The notes: generated by a model not told the origin, from the letters alone. Shown: positions 10,142 through 19,378, counted from the first letter of the stretch. The stretch is DNA of 64,000 nt from Methylotenera_A aquatica (GCA_965601485.1 OZ271846.1:62001-126000); one strand, 5' to 3'. Program-made: numbers and translations.

Positions 10142-10172
10142 AATAAAGCCCTCTTTTGAGGGCTTTATTAAT
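10142..10172 (+). terminator. Intrinsic terminator of the type I secretion operon
   Basis: A perfect 12-bp inverted repeat (aataaagccctc / gagggctttatt) with a TTTT loop. The AT-rich arms give a U-rich tail, so it could act in both directions. It separates the secretion operon from the rimP operon. Confidence 0.85.
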
Positions 10173-10226
10173 TTATAAGGTGTGTTAATCCAGTCGATGG
10201 AAAGCATTCCAATGGATTGAATTAAT

Positions 10227-10235
10227 TGGTATAAT
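10227..10235 (+). promoter_or_regulatory. Extended -10 promoter for the rimP-nusA-infB operon
   Basis: TGGTATAAT is a perfect -10 hexamer (10230-10235) with the TGn extension; no good -35 is present 17 bases upstream, as expected for extended -10 promoters. Transcription would start near 10242, just before the attenuator-like hairpin. Confidence 0.6.
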
Positions 10236-10249
10236 ACGATAGTTATTTG

Positions 10250-10272
10250 AATGGGCATTAAGCCCATTTTTT
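10250..10272 (+). terminator. Attenuator-like hairpin in the rimP leader
   Basis: A perfect 7-bp stem (aatgggc / gcccatt) with an ATTAA loop runs into six Ts. It lies about 10 bases after the predicted transcription start and about 40 bases before the rimP ATG, so it would sit in the 5' untranslated leader. It could be an attenuator for the nusA operon; alternatively it may be a weak hairpin with no effect. Confidence 0.55.
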
Positions 10273-10310
10273 GTTTCTGCAGGATATGTAGCTTTAAAGG
10301 ATGCACGGTA

Positions 10311-10796
10311 ATGCAAGATTTGCATGGCTTAATTGATAAAACAGTCACTCAGCTTGGTTTTGAGTTGGTCGATCTCGAGATTTCGAATCGCGGTAAATTG
10401 TTGCGAGTGTTTATTGATAAGCTTAACCCGAGTGATATTAAAGATAGCGTGAATATCGACGATTGCGTGTTGGTCAGCAATCAGTTGGGAAATGTTTTAA
10501 CGGTCGAACATGAAGTTGAATATGATCGATTGGAAATCTCATCAGCTGGAATGGATCGCGTGCTTAAAAAAGAAAAAGACTTTGTGCGCTTTGCTGGCGA
10601 ACGCGCGCAAATTAAATTGCGTGTAGGCGTTAAAGATGAAAGTCCAAGCGCCGTTGAAACAACATTGCCACGGAAAACATTTTTAGGTCTATTAAAAGGC
10701 TTTGAAGATGGCCATGTATTAATGGAATTCGAAGGTGTTGTGTATAAATTAGCTTTTAATAACATTGATAAAGCACGCTTAAGCCCTGTTTTTTAG
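10311..10796 (+). CDS. rimP: Ribosome maturation factor RimP
   Basis: Cytoplasmic factor for maturation of the 30S subunit. The protein begins MQDLHGLIDKTVTQLGFELVDLE and carries the RimP N-domain motif LLRVFIDK, then the DDCVLVSNQLGNVLTVE and YDRLEISSAGMDRVL segments (family consensus LEVSSPGLDRPL), and a C-terminal SH3-like domain ending in IDKARLSPVF. Length 161 residues, as expected. The start is set at 10311, with AAAGG ten bases upstream. An in-frame ATG at 10251 would add 20 Cys-rich residues encoded by the leader hairpin and is rejected. First gene of the nusA operon, the usual bacterial order. Confidence 0.95.
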   Translation: MQDLHGLIDKTVTQLGFELVDLEISNRGKLLRVFIDKLNPSDIKDSVNIDDCVLVSNQLGNVLTVEHEVEYDRLEISSAGMDRVLKKEKDFVRFAGERAQIKLRVGVKDESPSAVETTLPRKTFLGLLKGFEDGHVLMEFEGVVYKLAFNNIDKARLSPVF

Positions 10797-10879
10797 GCAA
10801 AGTGAAATATAAAGTGAAATACAGTTATTGAAGCTCACAAGTGATAAGAATTAAATAAATTTAAAGTTGGAGAAAAGCA

Positions 10880-12346
10880 ATGAGTCGTGAAATTTTATTA
10901 TTGGTAGATGCCCTAGCTCACGAAAAAAACGTGACCAAAGAGGTTATTTTTACAGCGCTAGAATTGGCCTTAGCTTCGGCTACCAAGAAAAGACATCATG
11001 ATGATGCCGATATTCGTGTCAGCATTGACCGTGAAACGGGTTCCTATGAGACGTTTAGACGTTGGCAATATGTAGATTACGATTTGTTAGAAAACTCGGC
11101 ATACCAGTTTGATGAAGAAAGCGATCATGCAACAGGCCGTGTGATTGGCGATTATTATGAAGAGCCATTAGAAAACATTGAATTCGGTCGTATAGGCGCA
11201 CAAGCGGCTAAGCAAGTTATTTTGCAAAAAGTACGTGAAGCAGAGCGTGAGCAAATTCTTGAAGACTTTTTATCGCGTAACGAAAACTTGGTAACAGGCG
11301 TAATTAAACGCATGGAAAAAGGCAGTGCCATTATCGAAGTGGGTCGCATCGAGTGTTTGCTCCCGCGTGAAGCGATGATTCCAAAAGAGAATTTACGTGT
11401 GGGTGACCGCGTGCGTGCCTATTTATCGCGCATTGAGCGCGGTGGCCGCGGCCCACAATTGATTTTGTCGCGCATTGCACCAGACTTTTTAAAGCGTTTA
11501 TTTGAATTAGAAGTGCCTGAAATTGAAGAAGGTTTGTTAGAAATTCGTGCTGCTGCGCGTGATCCAGGTTTGCGCTCAAAAATTGCCGTTAAAACCAACG
11601 ATCAGCGTTTAGACCCAGTGGGTACTTGCGTCGGTATGCGCGGTTCGCGTGTGCAAGCGGTTACTGGCGAGTTGGCTGGCGAGCGCGTGGATATTGTGTT
11701 GTGGAGCATGGAGCCAGCACAATTTGTAATTAATGCCATGGCGCCTGCAGAAGTATCATCTATCGTAGTAGATGAAGATGCGCATAGTATGGATGTAGTG
11801 GTCAATGAAGAGCAATTAGCCTTAGCAATTGGCCGTAGCGGTCAAAACGTGCGTTTAGCCTCCGAGCTCACTGGCTGGACCTTAAACATCCTGACAGAAG
11901 AACAAGCGGCTGAGAAAAACCAAACGGAATATGCCAACGTCAGCCAATTGTTTATGGAAAAATTAGACGTTGATGAAGAAGTGGCAGATATCTTGGTGCA
12001 AGAAGGCTTTAGCACCTTAGAAGAAATTGCTTATGTACCATTGGCTGAAATGGCCGAAATCGATGCGTTTGATGAAGACACGATTAATGAATTGCGCTCA
12101 CGTGCTCGCGCTGCTTTATTGACTGAGGCCATTGCTAAAGAAGAAAAAGTGGAAGAGGCCAGTGCTGATTTGTTGACGATGGACGGCATGGATGAAGAAA
12201 CCGCACATTTGTTAGCATCTAAAGGTGTTTCAACCATGGACGACTTAGCAGAATTAGCAGTGGATGAATTAGTCGAAATGACAAACATGGATGCAGAGCG
12301 TGCTAAAGGTCTGATTATGACAGCGCGTGCGCCTTGGTTTAAATAA
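10880..12346 (+). CDS. nusA: Transcription termination/antitermination protein NusA
   Basis: RNA polymerase-binding factor that modulates pausing, termination and antitermination. Domains in order: N-terminal RNAP-binding domain (about 1-125), S1 domain (about 135-200, VTGVIKRMEKGSAIIEVG), two KH domains (about 230-345, including DPVGTCVGMRGSRVQAV and LAIGRSGQNVRLASELTGW), then two acidic C-terminal helix-hairpin repeats (about 360-488), as in the long proteobacterial form. Length 488 residues against about 495 in E. coli. A ribosome site GGAG is present. It lies between rimP and infB in one transcript; the E. coli operon is known to be autoregulated by NusA through leader terminators. Confidence 0.98.
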   Translation: MSREILLLVDALAHEKNVTKEVIFTALELALASATKKRHHDDADIRVSIDRETGSYETFRRWQYVDYDLLENSAYQFDEESDHATGRVIGDYYEEPLENIEFGRIGAQAAKQVILQKVREAEREQILEDFLSRNENLVTGVIKRMEKGSAIIEVGRIECLLPREAMIPKENLRVGDRVRAYLSRIERGGRGPQLILSRIAPDFLKRLFELEVPEIEEGLLEIRAAARDPGLRSKIAVKTNDQRLDPVGTCVGMRGSRVQAVTGELAGERVDIVLWSMEPAQFVINAMAPAEVSSIVVDEDAHSMDVVVNEEQLALAIGRSGQNVRLASELTGWTLNILTEEQAAEKNQTEYANVSQLFMEKLDVDEEVADILVQEGFSTLEEIAYVPLAEMAEIDAFDEDTINELRSRARAALLTEAIAKEEKVEEASADLLTMDGMDEETAHLLASKGVSTMDDLAELAVDELVEMTNMDAERAKGLIMTARAPWFK

Positions 12347-12412
12347 CCAATTAGGTGTTCATCAGTAAATATTGTAGGTAAGTAGCAGAATATAGAGAGA
12401 TTGGAGCAGTAA

Positions 12413-15136
12413 ATGGCACAAACAACCGTAGCACAATTCGCCGCAGAGCTAGGGCTGCCAACCGCCTTGCTGTTAGATCAACTTAAAAGCGCGGGTGTGG
12501 TTAAATCGGCATTGGAAGATAAGCTAGAAGAGTCAGATAAATCGGCATTATTGGAATATTTGCGTAAAGAGCATGGTGCGGATTCAGCACCTAAAAGCAA
12601 AATTACGCTCACTCGCAAATCCAATACCGAGATTAGAAAAACCGATAGCTCAGGACGTGCGCGCACTATTCAAGTTGAGGTGCGTAAAAAACGTGTATTA
12701 GAGCGCCCTGAAGATGTTGAAGAGTTATCGGCAGCAAAAGAAACAGAGTTAACTGCAGAAGAGGCAGAGGTATTAACACCTGTTGATTCAGTAATGGCTG
12801 AGCATGTTGTAGATGAGGTGCTTATTCAGCAAGTAGAAGAACCTGTTGCAGAAGTGGCATTGGCTGAAGCGCCTGTTGAAGTGAATGCGGAACCAGAACC
12901 TGCTCCGATGTCAGTGCCAGTTGTAGAGGGAGTAGTAAAGCCTACAACAATCAAAAAACAAGTACTTACACCAGAACAAGTGGCGATTCGCGAGCAAGAG
13001 GCAAAACGTCATGCCACGCTATCAGCCATGCAAGCTGAAGATGTGCGCAAAAAACAAGAGCTAATTCAGCGACGTTTAGATGAAGAGGCTAAAAAGTTAG
13101 CGGAAGCAGAAGCCGCAAAAGTGAAAGCGGCAAAATTATCTGAAGGTACTCTGCACAAGCCAGCCGCCAAAGAAGGAGCGGTTGCAAAAACCGCTGCTTC
13201 TAAAGAGTCTAAAAAAGCCAAAGGCAATAACAAAGAGTGGACAGACGCCGAAAATAAAAAACGCGGCTTAAAAACGCGTGGCGCTGTAACCACAGGTTCT
13301 AATTGGCGCTCACCAAAAGGTAAAAATAAATCACATCACGATGATGATGCCGAGCATGCATTTACAGTGCCAACTGAGGCAATTGTGTATGAAGTATTGG
13401 TGCCAGAAACCATTACTGTGGCCGAATTGGCACACAAAATGGCCGTCAAATCGGGTGAGGTGATTAAAAAGCTCATGAGTATGGGCATGATGGTGACGAT
13501 AAACCAAGTACTTGACCAAGAAACCGCCATTATTCTGGTGGAAGAAATGGGCCACAAAGGGGCTGCGGCTGCACCTAATGATCCTGAAGTATTTTTAGAA
13601 GAAGCAGAACATGCACAAGCAGTAATGGAAACACGTCCGCCGGTGGTGACCGTAATGGGCCACGTTGACCATGGTAAAACGTCATTATTAGATTATATTC
13701 GTCGTAGCCGTGTTGCTTCAGGCGAGGCGGGCGGTATCACGCAACACATTGGCGCTTACCACGTTGAAACGCCGCGCGGCATGGTCACATTCTTAGATAC
13801 ACCAGGCCATGAAGCGTTTACGGCCATGCGCGCACGAGGTGCAAAAGCCACCGACGTAGTGATTTTAGTCGTATCAGCCGATGATGGTGTGATGCCTCAA
13901 ACGATTGAAGCGATTCACCATGCCAAAGCGGCTGGCGTGCCATTAGTGGTTGCCATTAACAAAATTGATAAGCCAGATGCGGCACCTGAGCGCGTAAAAA
14001 TGGAATTAGTGGCGCAAGAAGTGGTGCCAGAAGATTTTGGTGGCGATGTCATGTTCCGTGAAGTATCAGCCAAAACAGGTAAAGGTATTGATGAGTTGCT
14101 AGAGGCGGTATTGCTGCAAGCTGAAATTTTAGAGTTACAAGCGCCAAAAAACACGCCTGCCAAAGGATTAGTAATTGAAGGTCGTTTGGATAAGGGTCGC
14201 GGTCCTGTGACGACAGTATTAGTGCAGTCAGGTACATTAAAACGTGGCGATATGATTTTAGCGGGCTCTACTTTTGGTAAGGTTCGCGCCATGATAGATG
14301 AATCTGGAAACGATATTAAAGAAGCGGGTCCATCAATACCAGTTGAGATTTTAGGTTTATCAGACGTACCAAGCGCTGGTGAAGAAGTGATTGTATTAAA
14401 CGACGAGCGTAAAGCGCGCGAAATCGCTAACTTCCGTGCGGGTAAATTCCGTGATACGAAATTAGCCAAACAACAAGCGGCTAAGCTTGAAAACATGTTC
14501 GATCAAATGACCGAAGGCGAAGTACAAATCTTGAATCTGATTATCAAATCAGATGTACAGGGTTCTTACGAGGCATTGGCAACCAGCTTGCAAAAACTAT
14601 CAACCGCTGAAGTAAAAGTGAATATTATCCACACCGGTGTGGGCGCAATTTCCGAATCGGATGTGAACTTAAGCGCGGCTTCTGGCGCGGTATTGATTGG
14701 TTTTAACGTGCGTGCCGATACTGGCTCACGTAAATTAATCGAAAGTTTGGGTGTTGATGTACGCTACTACAATATTATTTATGAAGCGGTTGATGAAGTA
14801 AAAGCGGCTCTAGGTGGCATGTTGAAACCAGAGCAAAAAGAAAGCATGATTGGTACGGTAGAGATTCGCGAAGTATTCCGTATTTCAAAAGTGGGCTCAA
14901 TTGCGGGTTGTTATGTACAAGACGGTATGATCAAACGCAATTCACGCGTGCGCGTATTACGTAATAACGTGATTATCCACACAGGCGAACTAGATTCACT
15001 GAAACGCTTTAAAGATGACGTAAAAGAAGTGAAAAACAACTTTGAGTGCGGCTTGTCATTGAAAAATTACAATGATATTGAAGTGGGCGATATCCTAGAA
15101 GTCTACGAAATGGTAGAAGTAGCAAGAACTTTATAA
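12413..15136 (+). CDS. infB: Translation initiation factor IF-2
   Basis: GTPase that places initiator tRNA on the 30S subunit and promotes 50S joining. An N-terminal IF2_N domain (about 1-50) is followed by a long Ala/Glu/Lys-rich linker (about 60-300), a second IF2_N-like domain (about 325-390), then the G domain with G1 GHVDHGKT (about 416-423), DTPGH and NKID, and beta-barrel domains to the C-terminus. Length 907 residues, normal for the long proteobacterial form. The variable linker is full of short Glu/Val/Ala runs. It is 66 bases downstream of nusA. Confidence 0.98.
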   Translation: MAQTTVAQFAAELGLPTALLLDQLKSAGVVKSALEDKLEESDKSALLEYLRKEHGADSAPKSKITLTRKSNTEIRKTDSSGRARTIQVEVRKKRVLERPEDVEELSAAKETELTAEEAEVLTPVDSVMAEHVVDEVLIQQVEEPVAEVALAEAPVEVNAEPEPAPMSVPVVEGVVKPTTIKKQVLTPEQVAIREQEAKRHATLSAMQAEDVRKKQELIQRRLDEEAKKLAEAEAAKVKAAKLSEGTLHKPAAKEGAVAKTAASKESKKAKGNNKEWTDAENKKRGLKTRGAVTTGSNWRSPKGKNKSHHDDDAEHAFTVPTEAIVYEVLVPETITVAELAHKMAVKSGEVIKKLMSMGMMVTINQVLDQETAIILVEEMGHKGAAAAPNDPEVFLEEAEHAQAVMETRPPVVTVMGHVDHGKTSLLDYIRRSRVASGEAGGITQHIGAYHVETPRGMVTFLDTPGHEAFTAMRARGAKATDVVILVVSADDGVMPQTIEAIHHAKAAGVPLVVAINKIDKPDAAPERVKMELVAQEVVPEDFGGDVMFREVSAKTGKGIDELLEAVLLQAEILELQAPKNTPAKGLVIEGRLDKGRGPVTTVLVQSGTLKRGDMILAGSTFGKVRAMIDESGNDIKEAGPSIPVEILGLSDVPSAGEEVIVLNDERKAREIANFRAGKFRDTKLAKQQAAKLENMFDQMTEGEVQILNLIIKSDVQGSYEALATSLQKLSTAEVKVNIIHTGVGAISESDVNLSAASGAVLIGFNVRADTGSRKLIESLGVDVRYYNIIYEAVDEVKAALGGMLKPEQKESMIGTVEIREVFRISKVGSIAGCYVQDGMIKRNSRVRVLRNNVIIHTGELDSLKRFKDDVKEVKNNFECGLSLKNYNDIEVGDILEVYEMVEVARTL

Positions 15137-15251
15137 ATGCAAACTTTGCCGCCTTGCATTGTTACCAGTCAAAAAAATAGTCGCTTTCATACTGAATGTA
15201 TATAGCGCCCAATTTTTTGGCTTGCGCCTAGCCTGACTTAAAAGTTTGCAT
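15137..15251 (+). repeat. Inverted repeat bracketing the infB-rbfA spacer
   Basis: The 11-mer atgcaaacttt immediately after the infB stop (15137-15147) is perfectly complementary to aaagtttgcat at 15241-15251, just before the rbfA ribosome site. The RNA could close a stem around the roughly 93-base spacer. There is no T run, so it is not an intrinsic terminator; an RNA-processing or translation-control role is speculative. Confidence 0.65.
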
Positions 15252-15265
15252 TGATAGGAATTACT

Positions 15266-15622
15266 ATGGCAAAAGAATTCGCAAGATCAACCCGCGTTGC
15301 AGAACAAATGCAGCGCGAGTTGGCGGATTTGCTTCAATTTGAAGTGAAAGATCCGCGCGTGGGCATGGTGACAATCACGCAAGTGGAGGTCACAGGTGAT
15401 ATGGCGCACGCCAAGATTTTTTACAGTGCCGCCAAAGCCAGCGATAGTATTCAGCAGGGTCTTGAAAAATCGGCCGGTTTTTTGCGTACACAAATTGCTA
15501 AACGCATGTTGTTACGCACGGTGCCGCAGCTGCATTTTGTGTACGATTCTTCTATTGATAACGGCATGAAAATGGCGCAATTGATTGATGCGGCGCGTGC
15601 TACCGATAAAAATCTAGATTAA
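15266..15622 (+). CDS. rbfA: 30S ribosome-binding factor A
   Basis: Cold-shock and 30S maturation factor that binds 16S rRNA near helix 1. It begins MAKEFARSTRVAEQMQRELA; the motif VKDPRVGMVTITQVEVTGD and the C-terminal VPQLHFVYDSSIDNGMKM are typical of RbfA. Length 118 residues, normal. The start is ATG 15266 with ATAGGA upstream; a TTG fifteen bases earlier would add MIGIT and falls on the ribosome site, so it is not used. truB begins 8 bases after its stop. Confidence 0.96.
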   Translation: MAKEFARSTRVAEQMQRELADLLQFEVKDPRVGMVTITQVEVTGDMAHAKIFYSAAKASDSIQQGLEKSAGFLRTQIAKRMLLRTVPQLHFVYDSSIDNGMKMAQLIDAARATDKNLD

Positions 15623-15630
15623 CGTTTGCT

Positions 15631-16542
15631 TTGCAATTCAAACGCACTAAACGCGCCATTAATGGTGTTTTATTGTTAGATAAGCCGCTCGGCTTTTCGT
15701 CTAATCAAGCATTACAAAAGGTAAAATGGTTGTTCTCGGCAACTAAAGCGGGGCACACTGGCACCTTAGACCCTCTGGCGACTGGCTTGCTGCCAATATG
15801 TCTAGGTGAGGCAACTAAATTTGCGCAATATGTGACCGATGCCAATAAAACCTATCTTGCAACCATAAAGTTGGGCATCACCACCAACACTGGCGATGCA
15901 GAAGGTACCGTGTTAGCAACCAAGCCCGTGAATGTGACGAAAGCGCAATTTGAATCAGCTTGCGCGAAGTTTGTGGGTGAAATCAGCCAAACGCCACCAA
16001 TGTATTCGGCACTCAAGCATCAAGGCAAAGCCTTGTACGAATATGCTAGAGCTGGCGTTGAGATTAATCGCAAGGCACGCTTTGTTACTATTCAACGCAT
16101 CACCATTGATGCGTTTGAGGCTGACCTTGCAACAATTACCGTTACTTGTAGCAAAGGCACTTATATTCGCACCTTGGCAGAAGACATTGGCGCATATTTA
16201 AGTTGTGGTGCGCATTTAATTGGTTTGCGCCGTACCGAAACGGCAGGGTATGTATTGCCGCAATCAGTGACAATAGAACAGCTTGAGGCTTTACCGATTG
16301 AAGCCCGCGATGCGCTTTTGTTACCAGTAGATTCGGCAATTGAGAGCTTACCAAAAGTGATTTTAAATGCCGATTCGTCATATTGTATTCTGCAAGGCCA
16401 AGCGGTTTGGCAGTCCGGCAAAACGCCAACAGGTGATTTAAGGCTTTACGGTGAAGATAAGCAATTTTTAGGTTTGGGTTTTTTGCAAGACGATGGAAAA
16501 ATTGCACCAAAACGATTAATACAAAAAACTCAATCAAATTAA
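15631..16542 (+). CDS. truB: tRNA pseudouridine(55) synthase
   Basis: Makes pseudouridine 55 in the T-loop of tRNAs. The N-terminus, ending INGVLLLDKPLGFSS, and the catalytic motif GHTGTLDPLATG with nucleophile Asp at residue 47 are typical; later motifs YSALKHQGKALYEYAR and CSKGTYIRTLAEDIG also match. The C-terminal region after about residue 230 forms the PUA-like tail. Length 303 residues, normal. The only sensible in-frame start is TTG at 15631, 8 bases after rbfA and without a strong ribosome site, so translational coupling to rbfA is likely. Confidence 0.96.
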   Translation: MQFKRTKRAINGVLLLDKPLGFSSNQALQKVKWLFSATKAGHTGTLDPLATGLLPICLGEATKFAQYVTDANKTYLATIKLGITTNTGDAEGTVLATKPVNVTKAQFESACAKFVGEISQTPPMYSALKHQGKALYEYARAGVEINRKARFVTIQRITIDAFEADLATITVTCSKGTYIRTLAEDIGAYLSCGAHLIGLRRTETAGYVLPQSVTIEQLEALPIEARDALLLPVDSAIESLPKVILNADSSYCILQGQAVWQSGKTPTGDLRLYGEDKQFLGLGFLQDDGKIAPKRLIQKTQSN

Positions 16543-16564
16543 TGGTTTGCTGGTTAATTAGGGC

Positions 16565-16593
16565 TTGTTAAAACTAAACAAGCACGTTAAAAT
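16565..16593 (+). promoter_or_regulatory. Candidate sigma-70 promoter for rpsO
   Basis: TTGTTA (16565-16570) and TAAAAT (16588-16593) are separated by 17 bases, about 95 bases before the rpsO ATG. It would give rpsO its own transcript, as in E. coli. Match quality is moderate. Confidence 0.5.
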
Positions 16594-16689
16594 GATGGAT
16601 TATTCGTAAAAGAATGTATTAGCGGTTCAAGTTGGTTTTAAGCTGCTTATACATTGTCGCTAACTAGTAGTTATTTTAAGGAAGTAAAG

Positions 16690-16959
16690 ATGGCAATTAC
16701 AGCAGCAGATACCGCAAAAATCGTAGCAGAATATCAAACAAAACAAGGTGATACAGGTAGTCCAGAAGTGCAAGTAGCGCTTCTAACAAACCGCATTACG
16801 TATTTAACCGAGCATTTTAAAGCCAACAAAAAAGACAATCACTCACGTCGTGGTTTGTTAGCATTGGTTAGTCAGCGTCGTCGTTTGTTAGATTATCTAA
16901 AAAGCCGTGATGTAAGCCGTTATCAAACCTTGATTGAGCGTTTAAGCTTACGTAAGTAA
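16690..16959 (+). CDS. rpsO: 30S ribosomal protein S15
   Basis: Primary rRNA-binding protein of the 30S platform. Sequence motifs QGDTGSPEVQVALLTNRI, LTEHFKANKKDNHSRRGLL and SQRRRLLDYLKSRD are diagnostic. Length 89 residues, the same as E. coli. The start is ATG 16690 with AAGGAAGT upstream; an upstream in-frame TTG at 16654 would add 12 unconserved residues and is not used. It precedes pnp with a terminator between them, the common rpsO-pnp arrangement. Confidence 0.98.
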   Translation: MAITAADTAKIVAEYQTKQGDTGSPEVQVALLTNRITYLTEHFKANKKDNHSRRGLLALVSQRRRLLDYLKSRDVSRYQTLIERLSLRK

Positions 16960-17042
16960 TTGTTTTATAAAAGTGTTAAGTTTTTTTAAAGTTGCATTAT
17001 TCAGTTTCAGACGCGCTTTTATAATCACTTTTATAATCTAAG

Positions 17043-17083
17043 AAAAGCCGATTGCATGGTGATATGCGTCGGCTTTTTTGTTT
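17043..17083 (+). terminator. Intrinsic terminator between rpsO and pnp
   Basis: The stem aaaagccga / tcggctttt extends through a partly paired inner arm (tgcat / atgc) and is followed by a T run. It would stop most rpsO transcripts; partial read-through into pnp is possible. Confidence 0.88.
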
Positions 17084-17183
17084 TATATTGTTATCACAAA
17101 TAGTTGTTATTAAAGTTAGTTGCTATTGGGTAGTGAATAGCAATTTATTGAGTTGAAAAGCATAGAATAGAAAAGGAAAAATA

Positions 17184-19310
17184 ATGTTTAATAAAGTAAA
17201 GAAAAGTATTCAATACGGTGCGCATGAGCTCACCATTGAAACAGGTGAAATAGCCCGTCAAGCTGACGGCGCCGTCATGGTAAGTTATGGCGATACGGTT
17301 GTTTTGGTTACTGTTGTTGGTAAGCATGAAGTAAAAGCGGGTCAGGATTTCTTTCCGCTAACAGTAGATTACATGGAAAAGACTTACGCTGCCGGTAAAA
17401 TCCCGGGTGGTTTTTTCAAACGTGAAGGCCGTCCTTCTGAAAAAGAAACACTAACTTCAAGACTAATTGACCGTCCAATCCGCCCACTATTTCCAGAAGC
17501 ATTTTTGAACGAAGTGCAAATCGTGGCAACAGTGCTGTCATCAGACCCAGAAGTCGATGCTGATATTCCTGCCATTATTGGTGCATCAGCGGCTATGTCA
17601 TTGTCAGGCATTCCATTTTTTGGCCCATTAGGCGCAGCGCGCGTGGGTTATATTGATGGTGAATACGTATTAAACCCAACCAAATCACAATTAGAAATAA
17701 CCGATTTGGATTTAGTAGTCGCAGCAACTGAAACCGCTGTAATGATGGTGGAATCGGAAGCCAAAGAGCTATCGGAAGAAGTGATGCTAGGCGCAGTTGT
17801 TTATGGCCATGAGCAAATGCAAGCCGTGATTAAAATGATTAACGAGTTGGCTGCAGAAGCTGGCAAAGATGCATGGGATTGGGTTGCTCCAGAGCCAGAT
17901 AATGCCTTGATTGCAAAAGTAGCTCAATTGGCAGCAGATGATGTAAATGCGGCTTTCCAAATTAAAGCAAAAGGCGCGCGCTCTGCCAAATTAGATGAAA
18001 TCAAAAATCGTGTTTTAGGCGAGTTGATTAATGAAAATACATCAACAGACGAAGCCAACAAAATTAAAACAGAATTCTTTAATTTAGAAGCGAAAACGGT
18101 TCGTAGCCAAATCTTAAATGGCGAACCACGTATTGACGGCCGTGATACACGTACTGTGCGTCCTATCAATGTTCGCACTGGCGTATTGCCGCGCACACAC
18201 GGCTCTGCATTATTTACTCGTGGTGAGACACAGGCTTTAGTGGTGGTAACCTTAGGTACAGGCCGTGACGAGCAAGTGATTGATGCCTTGCAAGGCGAAT
18301 TTAAAGACCGCTTTATGTTGCATTACAACATGCCTCCTTACGCAACGGGTGAAACAGGCCGTGTGGGTACTCCTAAACGCCGCGAAATCGGTCATGGCCG
18401 TTTAGCAAAACGTGCATTAGTTGCAGCACTCCCATCAGCGGAAGAATTTGGCTATACCGTGCGTATCGTGTCAGAAATTACAGAATCAAACGGTTCTAGC
18501 TCAATGGCTTCAGTTTGTGGTGGCTCATTAGCCATGATGGACGCAGGTGTACCGCTTAAAAATCACGTCGCAGGTATTGCGATGGGTTTAATCAAAGAAG
18601 GAAACCGCGTTGCCGTGTTAACCGATATCTTAGGCGATGAAGATCACTTAGGCGATATGGACTTTAAAGTAGCGGGTACAGAAGATGGTATTACGGCGCT
18701 GCAAATGGACATTAAAATTACCGGCATTACCGCACAAATTATGCAAGTGGCATTAGCACAAGCGAAAGAAGGCCGTGCGCATATCTTGGGTATTATGCAA
18801 TCAGCCATGAGTTCAGTAAGCACGGAAATGTCAGCGTTTGCACCGCGTATTATTACCATGAAAATCAATCCAGATAAAATCCGTGATGTGATTGGCAAAG
18901 GCGGCTCAGTGATTCAAGCACTAACCAAAGAAACCAATACCAGCATTGATATTGAAGAAGACGGTACCGTGAAAATTGCCTGTACTAATGCGCAAGAAGG
19001 CGAAGAAGCGCAACGTCGTATTGCGCAAATCACAGCAGAAGTTGAAGTTGGCCAAATCTACGAAGGCCCAGTGGTTAAATTATTAGACTTTGGCGCGGTA
19101 GTCAGCTTATTGCCAGGTAAAGATGGCTTAGTGCATATTTCGCAAATCGCGCATCAACGTGTAAATGCGGTAAGTGACTTTGTAAAAGAAGGCGATATCG
19201 TTAAAGTTAAAGTGGTGGAAATCGATGACAAAGGTAAAGTGCGTTTAAGCATGAAAGCCTTGATTGATGCGCCAGTGAAAGAAGAAAAAGTAGTAGAAGC
19301 TGGCGAGTAA
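17184..19310 (+). CDS. pnp: Polyribonucleotide nucleotidyltransferase (PNPase)
   Basis: Phosphorolytic 3'-5' exoribonuclease and degradosome component. Two RNase PH-like domains (about 10-145 and 310-460) flank an alpha-helical linker; the second carries GDEDHLGDMDFKVAGTEDG with the catalytic aspartates. A KH domain (about 555-615, VIGKGGSVIQALTKET) and an S1 domain (about 620-690, GPVVKLLDFGAVVSLLPGKDG) follow. Length 708 residues, normal. ATG 17184 has AAAGGAAAA upstream. Confidence 0.98.
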   Translation: MFNKVKKSIQYGAHELTIETGEIARQADGAVMVSYGDTVVLVTVVGKHEVKAGQDFFPLTVDYMEKTYAAGKIPGGFFKREGRPSEKETLTSRLIDRPIRPLFPEAFLNEVQIVATVLSSDPEVDADIPAIIGASAAMSLSGIPFFGPLGAARVGYIDGEYVLNPTKSQLEITDLDLVVAATETAVMMVESEAKELSEEVMLGAVVYGHEQMQAVIKMINELAAEAGKDAWDWVAPEPDNALIAKVAQLAADDVNAAFQIKAKGARSAKLDEIKNRVLGELINENTSTDEANKIKTEFFNLEAKTVRSQILNGEPRIDGRDTRTVRPINVRTGVLPRTHGSALFTRGETQALVVVTLGTGRDEQVIDALQGEFKDRFMLHYNMPPYATGETGRVGTPKRREIGHGRLAKRALVAALPSAEEFGYTVRIVSEITESNGSSSMASVCGGSLAMMDAGVPLKNHVAGIAMGLIKEGNRVAVLTDILGDEDHLGDMDFKVAGTEDGITALQMDIKITGITAQIMQVALAQAKEGRAHILGIMQSAMSSVSTEMSAFAPRIITMKINPDKIRDVIGKGGSVIQALTKETNTSIDIEEDGTVKIACTNAQEGEEAQRRIAQITAEVEVGQIYEGPVVKLLDFGAVVSLLPGKDGLVHISQIAHQRVNAVSDFVKEGDIVKVKVVEIDDKGKVRLSMKALIDAPVKEEKVVEAGE

Positions 19311-19321
19311 GTTGGCTGTAT

Positions 19322-19352
19322 AAAAAAGCCCGCGAAAGCGGGCTTTTTTTTT
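19322..19352. terminator. Bidirectional intrinsic terminator between pnp and dksA
   Basis: A perfect 12-bp stem (aaaaaagcccgc / gcgggctttttt) with a GAAA loop, flanked by A and T runs, lies between the convergent pnp and dksA genes and can serve both strands. Confidence 0.93.
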
Positions 19353-19378
19353 AGCTAAAAGCTAAATAGGTCTAAAAG

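Noticed and set aside
10251..10310. In-frame upstream ATG giving a 20-residue N-terminal extension of RimP
   Set aside because: The extra residues are Cys-rich, unlike RimP, and the bases form the leader hairpin; the start at 10311 has a ribosome site and matches the family.
13915..14496. 193-residue minus-strand frame within infB
   Set aside because: It is antisense to the G and beta-barrel domains of IF-2 and has Ser/Asn/Thr-rich composition with no family match.
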